DNA of 64,000 nt. It comes from Pectobacterium sp. A5351 (lineage in GTDB: Bacteria > Pseudomonadota > Gammaproteobacteria > Enterobacterales > Enterobacteriaceae). Position numbers and translations under genes: made by a program. Under the pieces are notes generated by a model. It was given only the letters and a program-made list of their open reading frames with translations, was not told the DNA's origin and ran no database searches. Positions 16,120-25,863 of the stretch are shown in pieces (the first letter of the stretch is position 1; every line of letters starts with the position of its first letter). The DNA lies in assembly GCF_028335745.1 (NCBI RefSeq), contig NZ_CP116477.1:2046001-2110000 (forward strand), in the 5' to 3' direction.

Positions 16120-16674
16120 ATGACATCACCATCACACGATGCAACCTATGATGGCAAAGATACACAAAGCAGAATTCTTGAGGCCACGCTGGAGGTCATA
16201 TTGGCTCACGGCGTGAGGGGAACAACCTACCGAAAAATCGCGCAGCAGGCCGGATTGTCGCCGGGGACGCTGACCTATCGTTACAGCAGTATTGAATTAT
16301 TGTTGAACAGCGCGTTCGTCTATATGGTTGATGATATCTCACATGCATTCAGTGTCCGCCTCAAGCAGGCAAAGGATATCGACAGCGCTCGCGAAGCTGT
16401 GGTTGACCTGATCTGTGGCGACATCTGTGCGACGCCGCGCCACCTGACATTAAGCTTTGAACTTTACGCTCTGGCATCGCGAAAAGAAGAATATCGGTTA
16501 ATATTGCAAGAATGGATGACGCGCAGTAGAAAATCGCTTCATCTCCATTTCAGTATTGCTACTGCATGTTCACTGGATGCCATAATTGAAGGGTATACGA
16601 TCCATAACTATCTCAATAGTGAAGCGGTTAGCCGAGAATACATCCTCAATACGGTGATAAAACTCACATCCTGA
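16120..16674 (+). CDS. TetR-family transcriptional regulator
   Basis: A 184-residue regulator with an N-terminal TetR HTH (residues about 17-60: RILEATLEVILAHGVRGTTY, KIAQQAGLSPGTLTYRYSS) and a helical ligand-binding C-terminus. The start follows AGGGGAAACGGG. It is followed on the same strand by a YbjJ-type transporter whose upstream region contains a perfect 16-bp palindrome (16768-16783), a natural operator candidate for this protein. In E. coli a TetR regulator (YbjK/RcdA) is also linked to ybjJ. The ligand cannot be predicted. Confidence 0.85.
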   Translation: MTSPSHDATYDGKDTQSRILEATLEVILAHGVRGTTYRKIAQQAGLSPGTLTYRYSSIELLLNSAFVYMVDDISHAFSVRLKQAKDIDSAREAVVDLICGDICATPRHLTLSFELYALASRKEEYRLILQEWMTRSRKSLHLHFSIATACSLDAIIEGYTIHNYLNSEAVSREYILNTVIKLTS

Positions 16675-16767
16675 TCCCGCCTGGAGCGATCTCTTCAGGT
16701 TTCTTCCCGATTAAACAAAGAAGCAATTAAACAGGTGCAAAGCGGTACCTATTCGTGCGATAGTATT

Positions 16768-16783
16768 TCGTACATATGTACGA
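16768..16783. promoter_or_regulatory. 16-bp perfect palindrome, candidate TetR operator
   Basis: TCGTACATATGTACGA is a perfect inverted repeat between the TetR gene and the MFS gene, 28 bp before the MFS start. Its position and symmetry fit a TetR dimer site repressing the transporter. An in-frame ATG inside it (16776) would be an alternative start, but the operator-like context argues for ATG 16812. Confidence 0.6.
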
Positions 16784-16811
16784 GATTATTTTAATAAAGA
16801 CAACGCAATCT

Positions 16812-18008
16812 ATGACCACAAAACCCGCTATCAATAAATTTGCACTGTTTGGGCTGATGTTCATCCCCGGTTTTACGTGGGCAACCTGGGTGACCCGAAC
16901 TCCTGTGATGCGTGACGTTCTAAACGCCTCAACAGAAACGATGGGCATGATCCTATTCGGTTTTTCGTGTGGATCCATACTCGGCGTATTGGGTGCGGGA
17001 AAGGTCATTAACGTTCTCGGTATTCGTAAAACCATGGCCGGTGGGTTCCTGCTGCTTCTGCTTGGATTACTCGCGCTTGCTGTTTCACTTTTGATTCAGA
17101 GTACACCTGGTGCCTTTATGGGGTTATTGATTTTTGGTGCAGGTGTTGGCCTGGTTGATATCGCCATCAATATTGAAGGGGCGGCATTCGAGCAGCACCT
17201 GAATAAAAGCCTGATGACAATGCTGCACGGTTTTTTCAGCCTGGGAACGCTAGTCGGGGCACTGACAGGAATGGTGATGACGGCTTTCGGCCTGAATACC
17301 ACGCTACATTTTATCGTCGTCGTGACACTGTCGATACTTATTGCCATTGTTCTGATGCGCCAAATGCCATGGTTGAGCGATCTGGCCAGTGCGGAGCAAG
17401 AGGAAAAGGGGAGCTACAAAACTCAGGTCATCAACGAACTTAAAGACAGTCGTCTGTTGATTCTCGGCGTGGTTATTCTTGCGATGGCGTTGGCGGAGGG
17501 GGCAGCCAACGATTGGCTACCATTGCTGATGATCGATGGTCACAACTTTGGCCACACGACGGGGACGCTAGTTTATGTCGGATTCACTGCGGGTATGACC
17601 CTGGGTCGCTTTGCTGGCGGGTATTTTGTTGATCGCTTCGGTAAGGTCAATATGCTCCGTTTCAGCGCAGCTTCTGCAGCACTGGGGCTGGGGCTGGTCA
17701 TTTTCTCTGAGGCACCACTGCTAGCCGCCGCTGCGGTTCTCTTCTGGGGGATTGGTGCATCGCTGGGGTTCCCGCTCACCATTTCCGCTGCAGGCAGCGG
17801 AGAAAACAGCGCCGTTCGCGTCACTATTGCCGCAACGCTGGGTTACTTCGCTTTTCTCGTCGGTCCGCCTGCGCTGGGCTTTCTTGGTGAGGTTGCAGGG
17901 TTACGCATCGCCATGCTGCCAGTTCTGGTGATGGTGGTTCTGGCTTTCGTCTGTTCGTCTTCCGCCCGCGAACGTTCGGTCAGAACGGTATCTGAAACCC
18001 CATCATAA
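16812..18008 (+). CDS. ybjJ: YbjJ-type MFS transporter
   Basis: A 398-residue inner-membrane protein of the major facilitator superfamily with about 12 hydrophobic segments. It resembles E. coli YbjJ along its length: WATRTPVMRD-like start (WVTRTPVMRDVLNAS), DIAINIEGAAFEQHLNK, MLHGFFSLGTLVGA, EGAANDWLPLLMIDGH and GASLGFPLTISAA. The substrate of YbjJ is unknown. I chose ATG 16812 (MTTKPAINKF) over ATG 16776, which lies inside the candidate operator. Expression is probably controlled by the TetR gene immediately upstream. Confidence 0.85.
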   Translation: MTTKPAINKFALFGLMFIPGFTWATWVTRTPVMRDVLNASTETMGMILFGFSCGSILGVLGAGKVINVLGIRKTMAGGFLLLLLGLLALAVSLLIQSTPGAFMGLLIFGAGVGLVDIAINIEGAAFEQHLNKSLMTMLHGFFSLGTLVGALTGMVMTAFGLNTTLHFIVVVTLSILIAIVLMRQMPWLSDLASAEQEEKGSYKTQVINELKDSRLLILGVVILAMALAEGAANDWLPLLMIDGHNFGHTTGTLVYVGFTAGMTLGRFAGGYFVDRFGKVNMLRFSAASAALGLGLVIFSEAPLLAAAAVLFWGIGASLGFPLTISAAGSGENSAVRVTIAATLGYFAFLVGPPALGFLGEVAGLRIAMLPVLVMVVLAFVCSSSARERSVRTVSETPS

Positions 18009-18079
18009 TGTTTCTGCGCGGTAGTGTTGCGTGTTACGGAATCGTGCACATCCGAGCCGTCATGTTGTAGTGAGAGAAA

Positions 18080-18280
18080 ATGGTTAACTTAAAAGAGATG
18101 TCTGCTGGTGCATTTGTTGCGTATCGCCAGTGTTTTATTCTTGAGTATGCTCAGGATCTACAGGATTCCCGTGGCTATGACGCAGAGAAGGCAAGGGCGA
18201 TCGCAACACAATCGATTGATATCGCGTTACCTCAAGGCCCTGATACGGCAGAGAATACGCTCTGGTGTACAAGCAGTTAG
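18080..18280 (+). pseudogene. N-terminal fragment of a GNAT-type acetyltransferase
   Basis: A 66-residue open frame (MVNLKEMSAGAFVAYRQCF, DSRGYDAEKARAIATQS, LPQGPDTAENTLWC) resembles the first third of a GNAT N-acetyltransferase of the type beginning MVNIREM. The acetyl-CoA-binding part is missing. The next frame (from 18265, YKQLEDQLGQ) might hold a scrap of the later helix, suggesting an internal deletion plus frameshift. It lies in decayed sequence left of the dif-associated prophage. Recognition is by remembered family pattern. Confidence 0.55.
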
Positions 18281-18423
18281 AAGATCAGCTTGGCCAGGTG
18301 CTGATCGTAAGGGGCAATCCCTGCCGAGCGACGTCAACAGGGCAAGCGCTACTTCGGCATGCAGAACAGATAGATATGTTGGAGAGCGAGCTTTTCAGCA
18401 CACTTCACATAGTGAGAGAAACC

Positions 18424-18618
18424 ATGTCACCGGAGTTGGTCGTAGCTGCACAGTTTAATGCCTACAATGAGCATGATATAGAGGCATTCGTGTCATGTTT
18501 TGCACCTGATTTCAAAGCGTACCGTATGCCGGCAGAAACGCCTTCTATGGTAGGAAAAGAGGCGCTGAGAGAGTTTTACGTGAAATTAATACAGCCTGGT
18601 TTTTCTTTCGTTAGTTAG
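18424..18618 (+). pseudogene. NTF2-like protein, 3'-truncated fragment
   Basis: Sixty-four residues starting MSPELVVAAQFNAYNEHDIEAF and running through YRMPAETPSMVGKEALREFY match the first half of an NTF2/SnoaL-like protein; the rest of the fold is missing. The family similarity stops at about 18590, shortly before the att-like repeat (18644-18712), so the gene was probably cut by prophage integration or later decay. The open frame continues upstream to 18265, but that part is not family-like. Confidence 0.5.
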
Positions 18619-18643
18619 GGGTTTGTGAATACGGGGAGAATGG

Positions 18644-18712
18644 TTTGCTCAACGGAACGGCCAGTTCCTGCGTGAATCCTCATTGGTTCGCATAATGTGC
18701 CACACGTTAGAT
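18644..18712. other. Left attachment-like block of the filamentous prophage (degenerate dif)
   Basis: TTTGCTCA (18644), GAACGGCCAGTTCC (18655-18668) and a dif-like 28-mer (18685-18712). The XerC half and start of the spacer, TTCGCATAATGT, are identical to dif at 21585; the XerD half is degenerate (7 of 11). The same three elements in the same order occur at 21542-21610. This is expected at the boundary of an element inserted by XerCD. Confidence 0.7.
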
Positions 18713-19854
18713 TCGCGTTACGGGCTGCCGTTTCACGGGGAGCGGCGAATTCGGCGGTTTATGCGGCAGATCGCATCGCAATGAGCAATGTGACGAGAAT
18801 TGCTATAAATAAATCGGTTTCTAAAATTTCCGCGAGTTCTGCTACCCGTCTGAAACTAGTTGGCGGCATCGCGTCTTGGGCGTTAATTGGTGATTCGCTG
18901 TTAAAAATTGGCGACGAAATTTTTGGCAGCGACCCCAATGCGGGGATTTCGTCAGCACCCACGCTTGCCGCTATCGACAATGGGCGAAAATTTTTTAGCG
19001 GAGCGGGCAAGGGCGGCACGTCGCCGTATTTTTCTGGCGACGAGCATGAGGCGTTGGTATCTGCGGTCTATAAATATCGCGCCGACAATGGAATTTTGTA
19101 CTGCCCGAGTGGCGCAAAATGCACCTACGGCTCTAATTTTTCCGTTCTATCAACCCGCGTTTCTGGCGGTCTCACCGACTACACGGTCAGATATAGTTTC
19201 TCCTACCCGCAGTCGTCCGGCACGTTAAAAACTGACTATATTTCAGAGGTTATCAGCGTTCAGCAAAACAAAAATTATTCTCCCGAGATAGCTCCGACAG
19301 CACCAGATATCACGCCCGAACAGCAGGAGCAGTTGCAAAAAACTGCGCTGAACGCCCAGCAGTTGGCCGATACATTGAACGCATTGTTGTTGGATGCAGC
19401 CAGCCAACCGGATTATCAGGGGGTCCCGATCAGCAGCGCGAATCCGCTGATTTCAGCGCAAAATGTTTTAGACGCAGCGGCCGCAGTCGGTCGTCCCAGC
19501 CCAACGCAGGCGGAATGGACCTCGCCGTGGCAGGATTTGCAACCGGAAAACCAGCCTCAACCCGAGCCGAATCCTGAACCCAATCCGGAGTCGCCCGCTG
19601 TTCCCCCTGAATTGGAGTCACCTCCAGACGGAAAAACAATTTTAGCGCCTATCGTTGGCGCATTTTCTGAATGGGAAAATTTTTCGATTGGTTCGCGTTC
19701 AGCCCAATGCCCAACGGCAGAATTCACCATCTGGGATACAAATTTCGCCGTCGATTCTCACTGTGGATTGATTGAAAAAAATCGGGAGGTAATACGAGTT
19801 TTTTGCCTGATTTGTTGGGGGTTTGCGTCATTCAGGCGCGTGATGTCTGCCTAA
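18697..19854 (+). CDS. Filamentous phage TspB-like adsorption/minor coat protein
   Basis: A 385-residue frame. An Ala/Ser-rich N-terminus, a secreted middle part and a Gln/Pro/Glu-rich linker (ENQPQPEPNPEPNPESP, about 285-305) lead to a C-terminal domain with cysteines and a terminal membrane helix (CPTAEFTIW, SHCGLIEKN, VIRVFCLICWGFASF). This ending matches the TspB/ORF6 family of neisserial filamentous phages, equivalent to pIII-type adsorption proteins. The frame starts with GTG 18697 inside the att-like site, so the native N-terminus may be lost or the start may be ATG 18781. Possibly non-functional because the phage is decayed. Confidence 0.7.
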   Translation: MPHVRFALRAAVSRGAANSAVYAADRIAMSNVTRIAINKSVSKISASSATRLKLVGGIASWALIGDSLLKIGDEIFGSDPNAGISSAPTLAAIDNGRKFFSGAGKGGTSPYFSGDEHEALVSAVYKYRADNGILYCPSGAKCTYGSNFSVLSTRVSGGLTDYTVRYSFSYPQSSGTLKTDYISEVISVQQNKNYSPEIAPTAPDITPEQQEQLQKTALNAQQLADTLNALLLDAASQPDYQGVPISSANPLISAQNVLDAAAAVGRPSPTQAEWTSPWQDLQPENQPQPEPNPEPNPESPAVPPELESPPDGKTILAPIVGAFSEWENFSIGSRSAQCPTAEFTIWDTNFAVDSHCGLIEKNREVIRVFCLICWGFASFRRVMSA

Positions 19855-19889
19855 TGTGATGTCTGTCTAATATAGTAGAGGGTTTAATA

Positions 19890-21098
<1,209 letters not shown>

Positions 21099-21291
21099 CC
21101 GCTCACCGCAGCGCTCAGCGAGGAGGGCGGTTAGCGGGTTTTCCCGCTGTAGCACATCGTTGAATTCGGTGTGTTTTTGTACTGAAACTCATCTGGTTTA
21201 ATTTTAATATATTGAATTTAAATGATTTTATTTTACGTTGTGCGCAGTGTCAGGGGATTTTATCGCATGTGCTGTAGAGGGAAGGTCGTTT

Positions 21292-21774
21292 ATGTCTCTA
21301 AAAAATATGAGTCGCCTTGAAAAATACCGTGCTCGCCAGGCTGAGCGAATTGCAGCTATGGTTCGGGCTATAGATGAGGGAAAAACCACCGTTGTGGCAT
21401 CGCACACACCGCCATGGAAAATCATCCGATGTGTTTTAGCGGGAGGTTTTTTATCGGAACGCCGGACGGCGCAAATTATCAGATTGTTGGCCGTAGGGAC
21501 GATGGTTGATGCTGGAAAAAAGCGTTTTGCGGATGCGGGGATTTGCTCAGTAGAACGGCCAGTTCCGGCCTGCGCTTCTATAAGTTCGCATAATGTATAT
21601 TATGTTAAATTTAATTATGAGCTAAAGTACCAACGCTCATGGGGTCGTCAAAACTTCGTAAATCAAGTTTTACACCGATCTCTTGTACATTCCCCGGTAA
21701 CTCCACCTCCACTCTTTAGCGAGACTACGTGCAGTGATTGGAGATGGTTTGCATACGCATTGATCAAGGCATAA
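21292..21774 (+). CDS. Small phage protein whose frame reads through dif
   Basis: The frame begins [20 protein letters not shown], a basic helical start preceded by GAGGGAAGG, a good ribosome site. About 90 residues lie in phage sequence (to [13 protein letters not shown]); the frame then continues through the dif site (residues SHNVYYVKF) into chromosomal sequence until 21774. The native stop was probably removed by integration, producing a chimeric C-terminus. I recognise no family. It may be a small regulatory or structural phage protein; expression is uncertain. Confidence 0.45.
   Translation: MSLKNMSRLEKYRARQAERIAAMVRAIDEGKTTVVASHTPPWKIIRCVLAGGFLSERRTAQIIRLLAVGTMVDAGKKRFADAGICSVERPVPACASISSHNVYYVKFNYELKYQRSWGRQNFVNQVLHRSLVHSPVTPPPLFSETTCSDWRWFAYALIKA
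21583..21610. other. dif: dif site (XerCD chromosome-dimer resolution site)
   Basis: The 28 bp differ from the E. coli dif consensus only in the XerC half (AGTTCGCATAA versus GGTGCGCATAA). The central TGTATA and the XerD half TTATGTTAAAT are identical. XerC and XerD resolve chromosome dimers here at division, activated by FtsK. It also forms the right boundary of the filamentous prophage. KOPS octamers on both sides point to it. Confidence 0.93.
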
Positions 21775-21905
21775 TCGGAAAGTGCCAGAAGCCGACTGGC
21801 TTAGGCTGTTTTGCGGACATAACATTGCCGCTCGCCCTGCTTTCTTGTAACCTTCTCCTGCTACAGGCCCAACTCAATACACAATCTGAAATTACCGGAC
21901 GTTAC

Positions 21906-22193
21906 ATGGCTGCTCATATTTCTAAAGATCCTTTGCATGGTGTCACGCTGGAAATGCAAGTCAATGCGCTGGTTGCACGTTTTGGTTGGGTTCAACTGGG
22001 CAAGCTGGTCAACATCAATTGCTTCAAGAATGAGCCCAGCGTCAAGTCCAGTTTAAAGTTTTTGCGTCGGACGCCTTGGGCACGTGCTGAAGTTGAAGCG
22101 CTGTATCTTGATTCTCTGGATGATTCCTTTTCCATAAAATCAGATGATGACGCAGTTGACCCATGGGCAAATAGCCGCAGAAATAAGAGCTAA
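21906..22193 (+). CDS. VF530 family (DUF2132) DNA-binding protein
   Basis: Ninety-five residues with the conserved VF530 block: [38 protein letters not shown] and [18 protein letters not shown]. The family adopts a small helical fold reported to bind DNA; its role is unknown. The open frame extends upstream to 21738, but family members start near [12 protein letters not shown], so I chose ATG 21906. It ends 5 bp before yddW, so the two may be co-transcribed. It is the first intact chromosomal gene right of dif. Confidence 0.85.
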   Translation: MAAHISKDPLHGVTLEMQVNALVARFGWVQLGKLVNINCFKNEPSVKSSLKFLRRTPWARAEVEALYLDSLDDSFSIKSDDDAVDPWANSRRNKS

Positions 22194-22198
22194 CCAAC

Positions 22199-23494
22199 GT
22201 GAAAAAGCCAGTCGTACTGATTGCTGCTGCGCTTCTACTTGTCAGTTGCGTATCTAAACCACCGAGCTCGCTTGTCACCCCACTTCCTCCTGTTCAACAG
22301 GAGCTTCCGGGGAAATCTCTGCAGAACCAAGAGCCGATGCGTGGCGTCTGGCTGGCTACCGTTTCCCGTCTTGACTGGCCACCGGTGGCCTCTGTCAATG
22401 TCAGCAGTCCTGCGATCCGCATTGCTCAGCAGCAGGACGCGCTGAAAAGTAAGCTGGACAAATTGAAAAATCTCGGTATCAATACCGTTTTCTTCCAGGT
22501 TAAGCCTGATGGTACCGCGCTCTGGCCCTCTAAAATATTGCCTTGGTCAGATATGCTGACTGGCCATATTGGTGAAGATCCAGGCTACGATCCGCTACAG
22601 TTCATGTTGGATGAAGCACACAAACGAGGTATGAAAGTTCATGCCTGGTTTAATCCCTACCGCGTTTCCGTCAATACGAAGTCTGCAACCGTGACAGAGT
22701 TAAATCGCACCCTGTCCCAGAATCCGGCTAGCGTGTTTGTGTTGCATCGTGATTGGATCCGTACGGCGGGCGATCGCTTCGTACTCGACCCTGGCATTCC
22801 AGAAGCACGAAATTGGATCACCAGTATTGTTGCCGAAGTTGTTGCGCGCTACTCGATTGACGGCGTGCAGTTCGATGACTATTTCTATGCCGAATCACCC
22901 GGTTCTGCGCTGAACGATAGCGCGACCTTTAAAATATATGGGCAAGGGTTTGCTTCAAAAGCAGACTGGCGGCGGTACAATACGCAGCAGTTGATTGAGC
23001 AGGTTTCCCACACCATCAAGCAGTTGAAACCGGAGGTTGAATTCGGCGTCAGCCCTGCAGGCGTATGGCGCAATCGGTCACACGATGCTGCAGGTTCCGA
23101 CACACGAGGTGCAGCTGCCTACGATGAAGCTTATGCCGATACCCGCCTGTGGGTGCGGCAAGGGCTGCTGGATTATATCGCCCCGCAGCTATACTGGCCG
23201 TTCGCGCGCGACGCGGCTCGCTACGATGTATTGGCAAAATGGTGGGCAGATGTAGTGAAACCCACGAACACGCGCCTTTATATTGGTGTTGCCCTGTATA
23301 AACTGGGTGAACCTTCAAAGAATGAACCAGACTGGACGATAAATGGCGGCGTGCCGGAACTGAAAAAGCAGCTCGATTTAAATGAGTCTGTGCCACAAAT
23401 TAATGGCACGATTCTGTTCAGAGAGAACTATCTCAATCAGCCACAAACTCAGGATGCGGTTAATTACCTCAAGAGCCGCTGGAATCCGAGCTAA
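22199..23494 (+). CDS. yddW: YddW-like GHL10 family lipoprotein
   Basis: A 431-residue lipoprotein: signal peptide MKKPVVLIAAALLLVSC with lipobox LVSC (Cys17), so it should be anchored in the envelope. The rest is a glycosyl-hydrolase-like TIM barrel (GHL10/DUF187): MRGVWLATVSRLDWPPV, INTVFFQVKPDGTALWPSK, VHAWFNPYRVSV, DGVQFDDYFY, and GTILFRENYL. It resembles E. coli YddW nearly end to end. The substrate is unproven, though peptidoglycan or glycan hydrolysis has been proposed for the family. GTG start, 5 bp after the VF530 gene. Confidence 0.9.
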   Translation: MKKPVVLIAAALLLVSCVSKPPSSLVTPLPPVQQELPGKSLQNQEPMRGVWLATVSRLDWPPVASVNVSSPAIRIAQQQDALKSKLDKLKNLGINTVFFQVKPDGTALWPSKILPWSDMLTGHIGEDPGYDPLQFMLDEAHKRGMKVHAWFNPYRVSVNTKSATVTELNRTLSQNPASVFVLHRDWIRTAGDRFVLDPGIPEARNWITSIVAEVVARYSIDGVQFDDYFYAESPGSALNDSATFKIYGQGFASKADWRRYNTQQLIEQVSHTIKQLKPEVEFGVSPAGVWRNRSHDAAGSDTRGAAAYDEAYADTRLWVRQGLLDYIAPQLYWPFARDAARYDVLAKWWADVVKPTNTRLYIGVALYKLGEPSKNEPDWTINGGVPELKKQLDLNESVPQINGTILFRENYLNQPQTQDAVNYLKSRWNPS

Positions 23495-23513
23495 CGGTCA
23501 GCAGAGCCTCTTC

Positions 23514-23521
23514 CCCTTCCC
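23514..23521 (-). other. KOPS octamer pointing left toward dif
   Basis: CCCTTCCC on the plus strand is GGGAAGGG on the minus strand, 1.9 kb right of dif, with the expected polarity. Confidence 0.45.
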
Positions 23522-23789
23522 TGATAACAATTTCATGTCTGAAAATAATAGCGGCCGACTACAGTAATATGAAATATTCTATACTAAACTTTATTTAGTG
23601 CTCAGCGAGTATCGGTAATTTTTCAGTAAGAGATATGCGTGCTGATTTTGACTAAAAAGAAGAGGCTGTGCTCTCTTTCCTTTTTTCAATACCAGCGTAA
23701 AGTAGAGTTTTCCTTTCTCCATAATAAAGAGTTCAGTGTCTGCTTATATAACACGATCTATCTAAGATATTAAAGGGGAAGACCAGAAC

Positions 23790-23957
23790 ATGTATTTCCC
23801 ACAAATTAACACCGCAGATCTGACACTAAACTCAAGTTCTTATCTTTTTTGGGGCTATCGAGAGCTTGGGCGTTATATGGCGAGCGACATGAATATTGAT
23901 GCTATTAATAACCCGAAAAACATCAAAGATGTGCGTGCAAATACCAGTAAGTATTAG
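23790..23957 (+). CDS. Small hypothetical protein, possibly a fragment of a larger one
   Basis: A 55-residue frame, beginning MYFPQINTADLTLNSSSYLF and ending VRANTSKY. AAAGGGGAAG lies about ten bases before the ATG, so translation is plausible. The composition (WGYRELGRYMASDMNIDAIN) looks like real protein, not random frame, and reads like the first part of a longer protein cut short. I do not recognise the family. It stands alone in an AT-rich gap. Confidence 0.45.
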   Translation: MYFPQINTADLTLNSSSYLFWGYRELGRYMASDMNIDAINNPKNIKDVRANTSKY

Positions 23958-24468
23958 CCATCAGGAAAAATTGGAAAGTGCCCTGCCTAAAGCCAGTAAT
24001 GACAGGATGTTTACTTCTTGCTTGAACGGGGAAAATATCAGACTTTCTGAAGTTACTATGTAGTGACATGTTTAACTGCTCCTGTCAATAATGGGGTGTA
24101 ACTGCTATCCCATTAGACGGTGGTCGTTCAGGCGGTCACCTCACTCGGTTGTGATTTGTCTGTGTTCACCCTAGCTAAAAGTGCTGTTTCCCCCTGTTGT
24201 TGCCACTTTTTCGGTTCAGGAATTCTGCTGTAGGAGGATTTTTTTTGCTTATTTAATAAGCATGTAAGATAGTCATGGCACCATAATCCGCAAAAACTCA
24301 ATCAACATATTGATTTTTATTAGAAAAAATAAAAGTTTCGAAACGAAATAAATCATTGAGTCGGTGACTGAAAAACCCTATATTGGCCGCGTTTTTCTTA
24401 TAGCAGTTACGTGTTTAATTCATTTATTCAACTGTGGTTGCCTGTGAGCACACGGTTGTAGGAGAGAT

Positions 24469-25854
24469 ATGATGACGGATAAAGTCCGTATTGACAGTTT
24501 AGGTGCGAATTCATTAACCGGAAACAATGAAACCTATTTGGCAAGACAAGCTGAATTTGAATCGAACGTGAGGAGTTATCCACGCAAATTGCCTCTGGCA
24601 ATTGCGAAAGCTGAAGGTGTGTGGATCACCGATGTTGAAAACAATCAATATCTTGATTGTCTGGCGGGTGCGGGTACGCTCGCGCTTGGACATAACCATC
24701 CTGACGTGCTGCAAAGCATCCAACGTGTCATTACTAGCGGCTTGCCGTTACATACACTGGATCTGACAACGCCGTTGAAAGATCAGTTCTCCGAATACCT
24801 GCTTTCCTTATTGCCTGGTCAGGGCAAAGAGTATTGCCTCCAGTTTACGGGCCCTTCTGGTGCCGATGCGGTTGAAGCCGCGCTGAAACTGGCAAAAAAA
24901 TACACCGGTCGTTCTGGTGTGATCAGCTTCTCCGGCGGCTACCACGGCATGACGCATGGCGCGCTGTCCGTAACCGGTAACCTGTCTCCGAAAGAAGCCG
25001 TCGACGGCATGATGCCTGAAGTTCAGTTTATGCCTTATCCGCATCAGTACCGTTGCCCGCTGGGCATCGGCGGTGAAGCTGGCGTTAAAGCACTAACCTA
25101 CTACTTCGAAAACCTGATCAACGACGTTGAGAGTGGCGTACGCAAACCAGCGGCAGTCATTCTGGAAGCCGTTCAGGGTGAAGGCGGCGTTAACCCGGCT
25201 CCTGCCGAGTGGTTGCAGCGCATCCGTAAAGTGACACAGGAACACGGCATTCTGCTGATTATCGACGAAGTTCAGGCGGGCTTTGCACGTACTGGTAAAT
25301 TCTTCGCCTTTGAACACGCTGGCATTGAGCCAGATATCATCGTGATGTCCAAAGCCGTTGGTGGCGGTCTGCCATTAGCCGTATTAGGTATCAAAAAGCA
25401 GTTCGATGCCTGGGCACCGGGTCACCACACGGGGACTTTCCGCGGTAACCAACTGGCGATGGCAACAGGCCTGACGACGCTGAAGCATCTGAAAGATAAT
25501 CAGGTGGCAAACAAAGTCTCTGAGCAAGGTGAATGGCTGAAAGCGAAACTGGCTGAGCTGCAAAAACGCTATCCGGTGATCGGTCATATTCGTGGTCTGG
25601 GATTAATGATCGGGATTGAGATTGTTAAACCTGGCGAAGCGCAGGATCACATGGGTTGCTATCCAGCTGATGGCGAGTTGTCTGCGCTGTTGCAGAAAAA
25701 ATGCTTTGAATCAGGCCTGATTCTAGAGCGCGGTGGCCGTAACGGTTGCGTTCTGCGTCTGCTGCCTTCTCTGCTGATCAGCGATGCTGAATTGGAAATT
25801 TTCCTGGATAAATTTGAAAACGCCCTGCTGTCTGCTGGCGTGAAGCCAGTCTGA
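24469..25854 (+). CDS. dat: Diaminobutyrate--2-oxoglutarate aminotransferase
   Basis: A 461-residue class III PLP aminotransferase that makes L-2,4-diaminobutyrate from aspartate semialdehyde with glutamate as amino donor. Visible: the substrate/PLP block [38 protein letters not shown] and the Schiff-base lysine in [13 protein letters not shown] (near 293). The next gene encodes the matching decarboxylase, with no gap between them, so the pair makes 1,3-diaminopropane, as in Acinetobacter and Vibrio. A GGAGAGAT ribosome site precedes the tandem ATGATG start. Confidence 0.92.
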   Translation: MMTDKVRIDSLGANSLTGNNETYLARQAEFESNVRSYPRKLPLAIAKAEGVWITDVENNQYLDCLAGAGTLALGHNHPDVLQSIQRVITSGLPLHTLDLTTPLKDQFSEYLLSLLPGQGKEYCLQFTGPSGADAVEAALKLAKKYTGRSGVISFSGGYHGMTHGALSVTGNLSPKEAVDGMMPEVQFMPYPHQYRCPLGIGGEAGVKALTYYFENLINDVESGVRKPAAVILEAVQGEGGVNPAPAEWLQRIRKVTQEHGILLIIDEVQAGFARTGKFFAFEHAGIEPDIIVMSKAVGGGLPLAVLGIKKQFDAWAPGHHTGTFRGNQLAMATGLTTLKHLKDNQVANKVSEQGEWLKAKLAELQKRYPVIGHIRGLGLMIGIEIVKPGEAQDHMGCYPADGELSALLQKKCFESGLILERGGRNGCVLRLLPSLLISDAELEIFLDKFENALLSAGVKPV

Positions 25855-25863
25855 GTGGAGCGA

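Larger units (their letters stand above)
23495..24468. other. 974-bp AT-rich gap between yddW and dat
   Basis: The region contains one small frame with a good ribosome site (23790-23957, listed separately), a minus-strand KOPS at 23514 and presumably the dat-ddc promoter at its right end. No other frame looks real. The composition is visibly more AT-rich than the flanking genes, which fits a decayed or foreign segment. Confidence 0.5.

Noticed and set aside
16776..16811. N-terminal extension of the YbjJ-type transporter
   Set aside because: The ATG lies in a perfect palindrome and the extra residues do not match the family.
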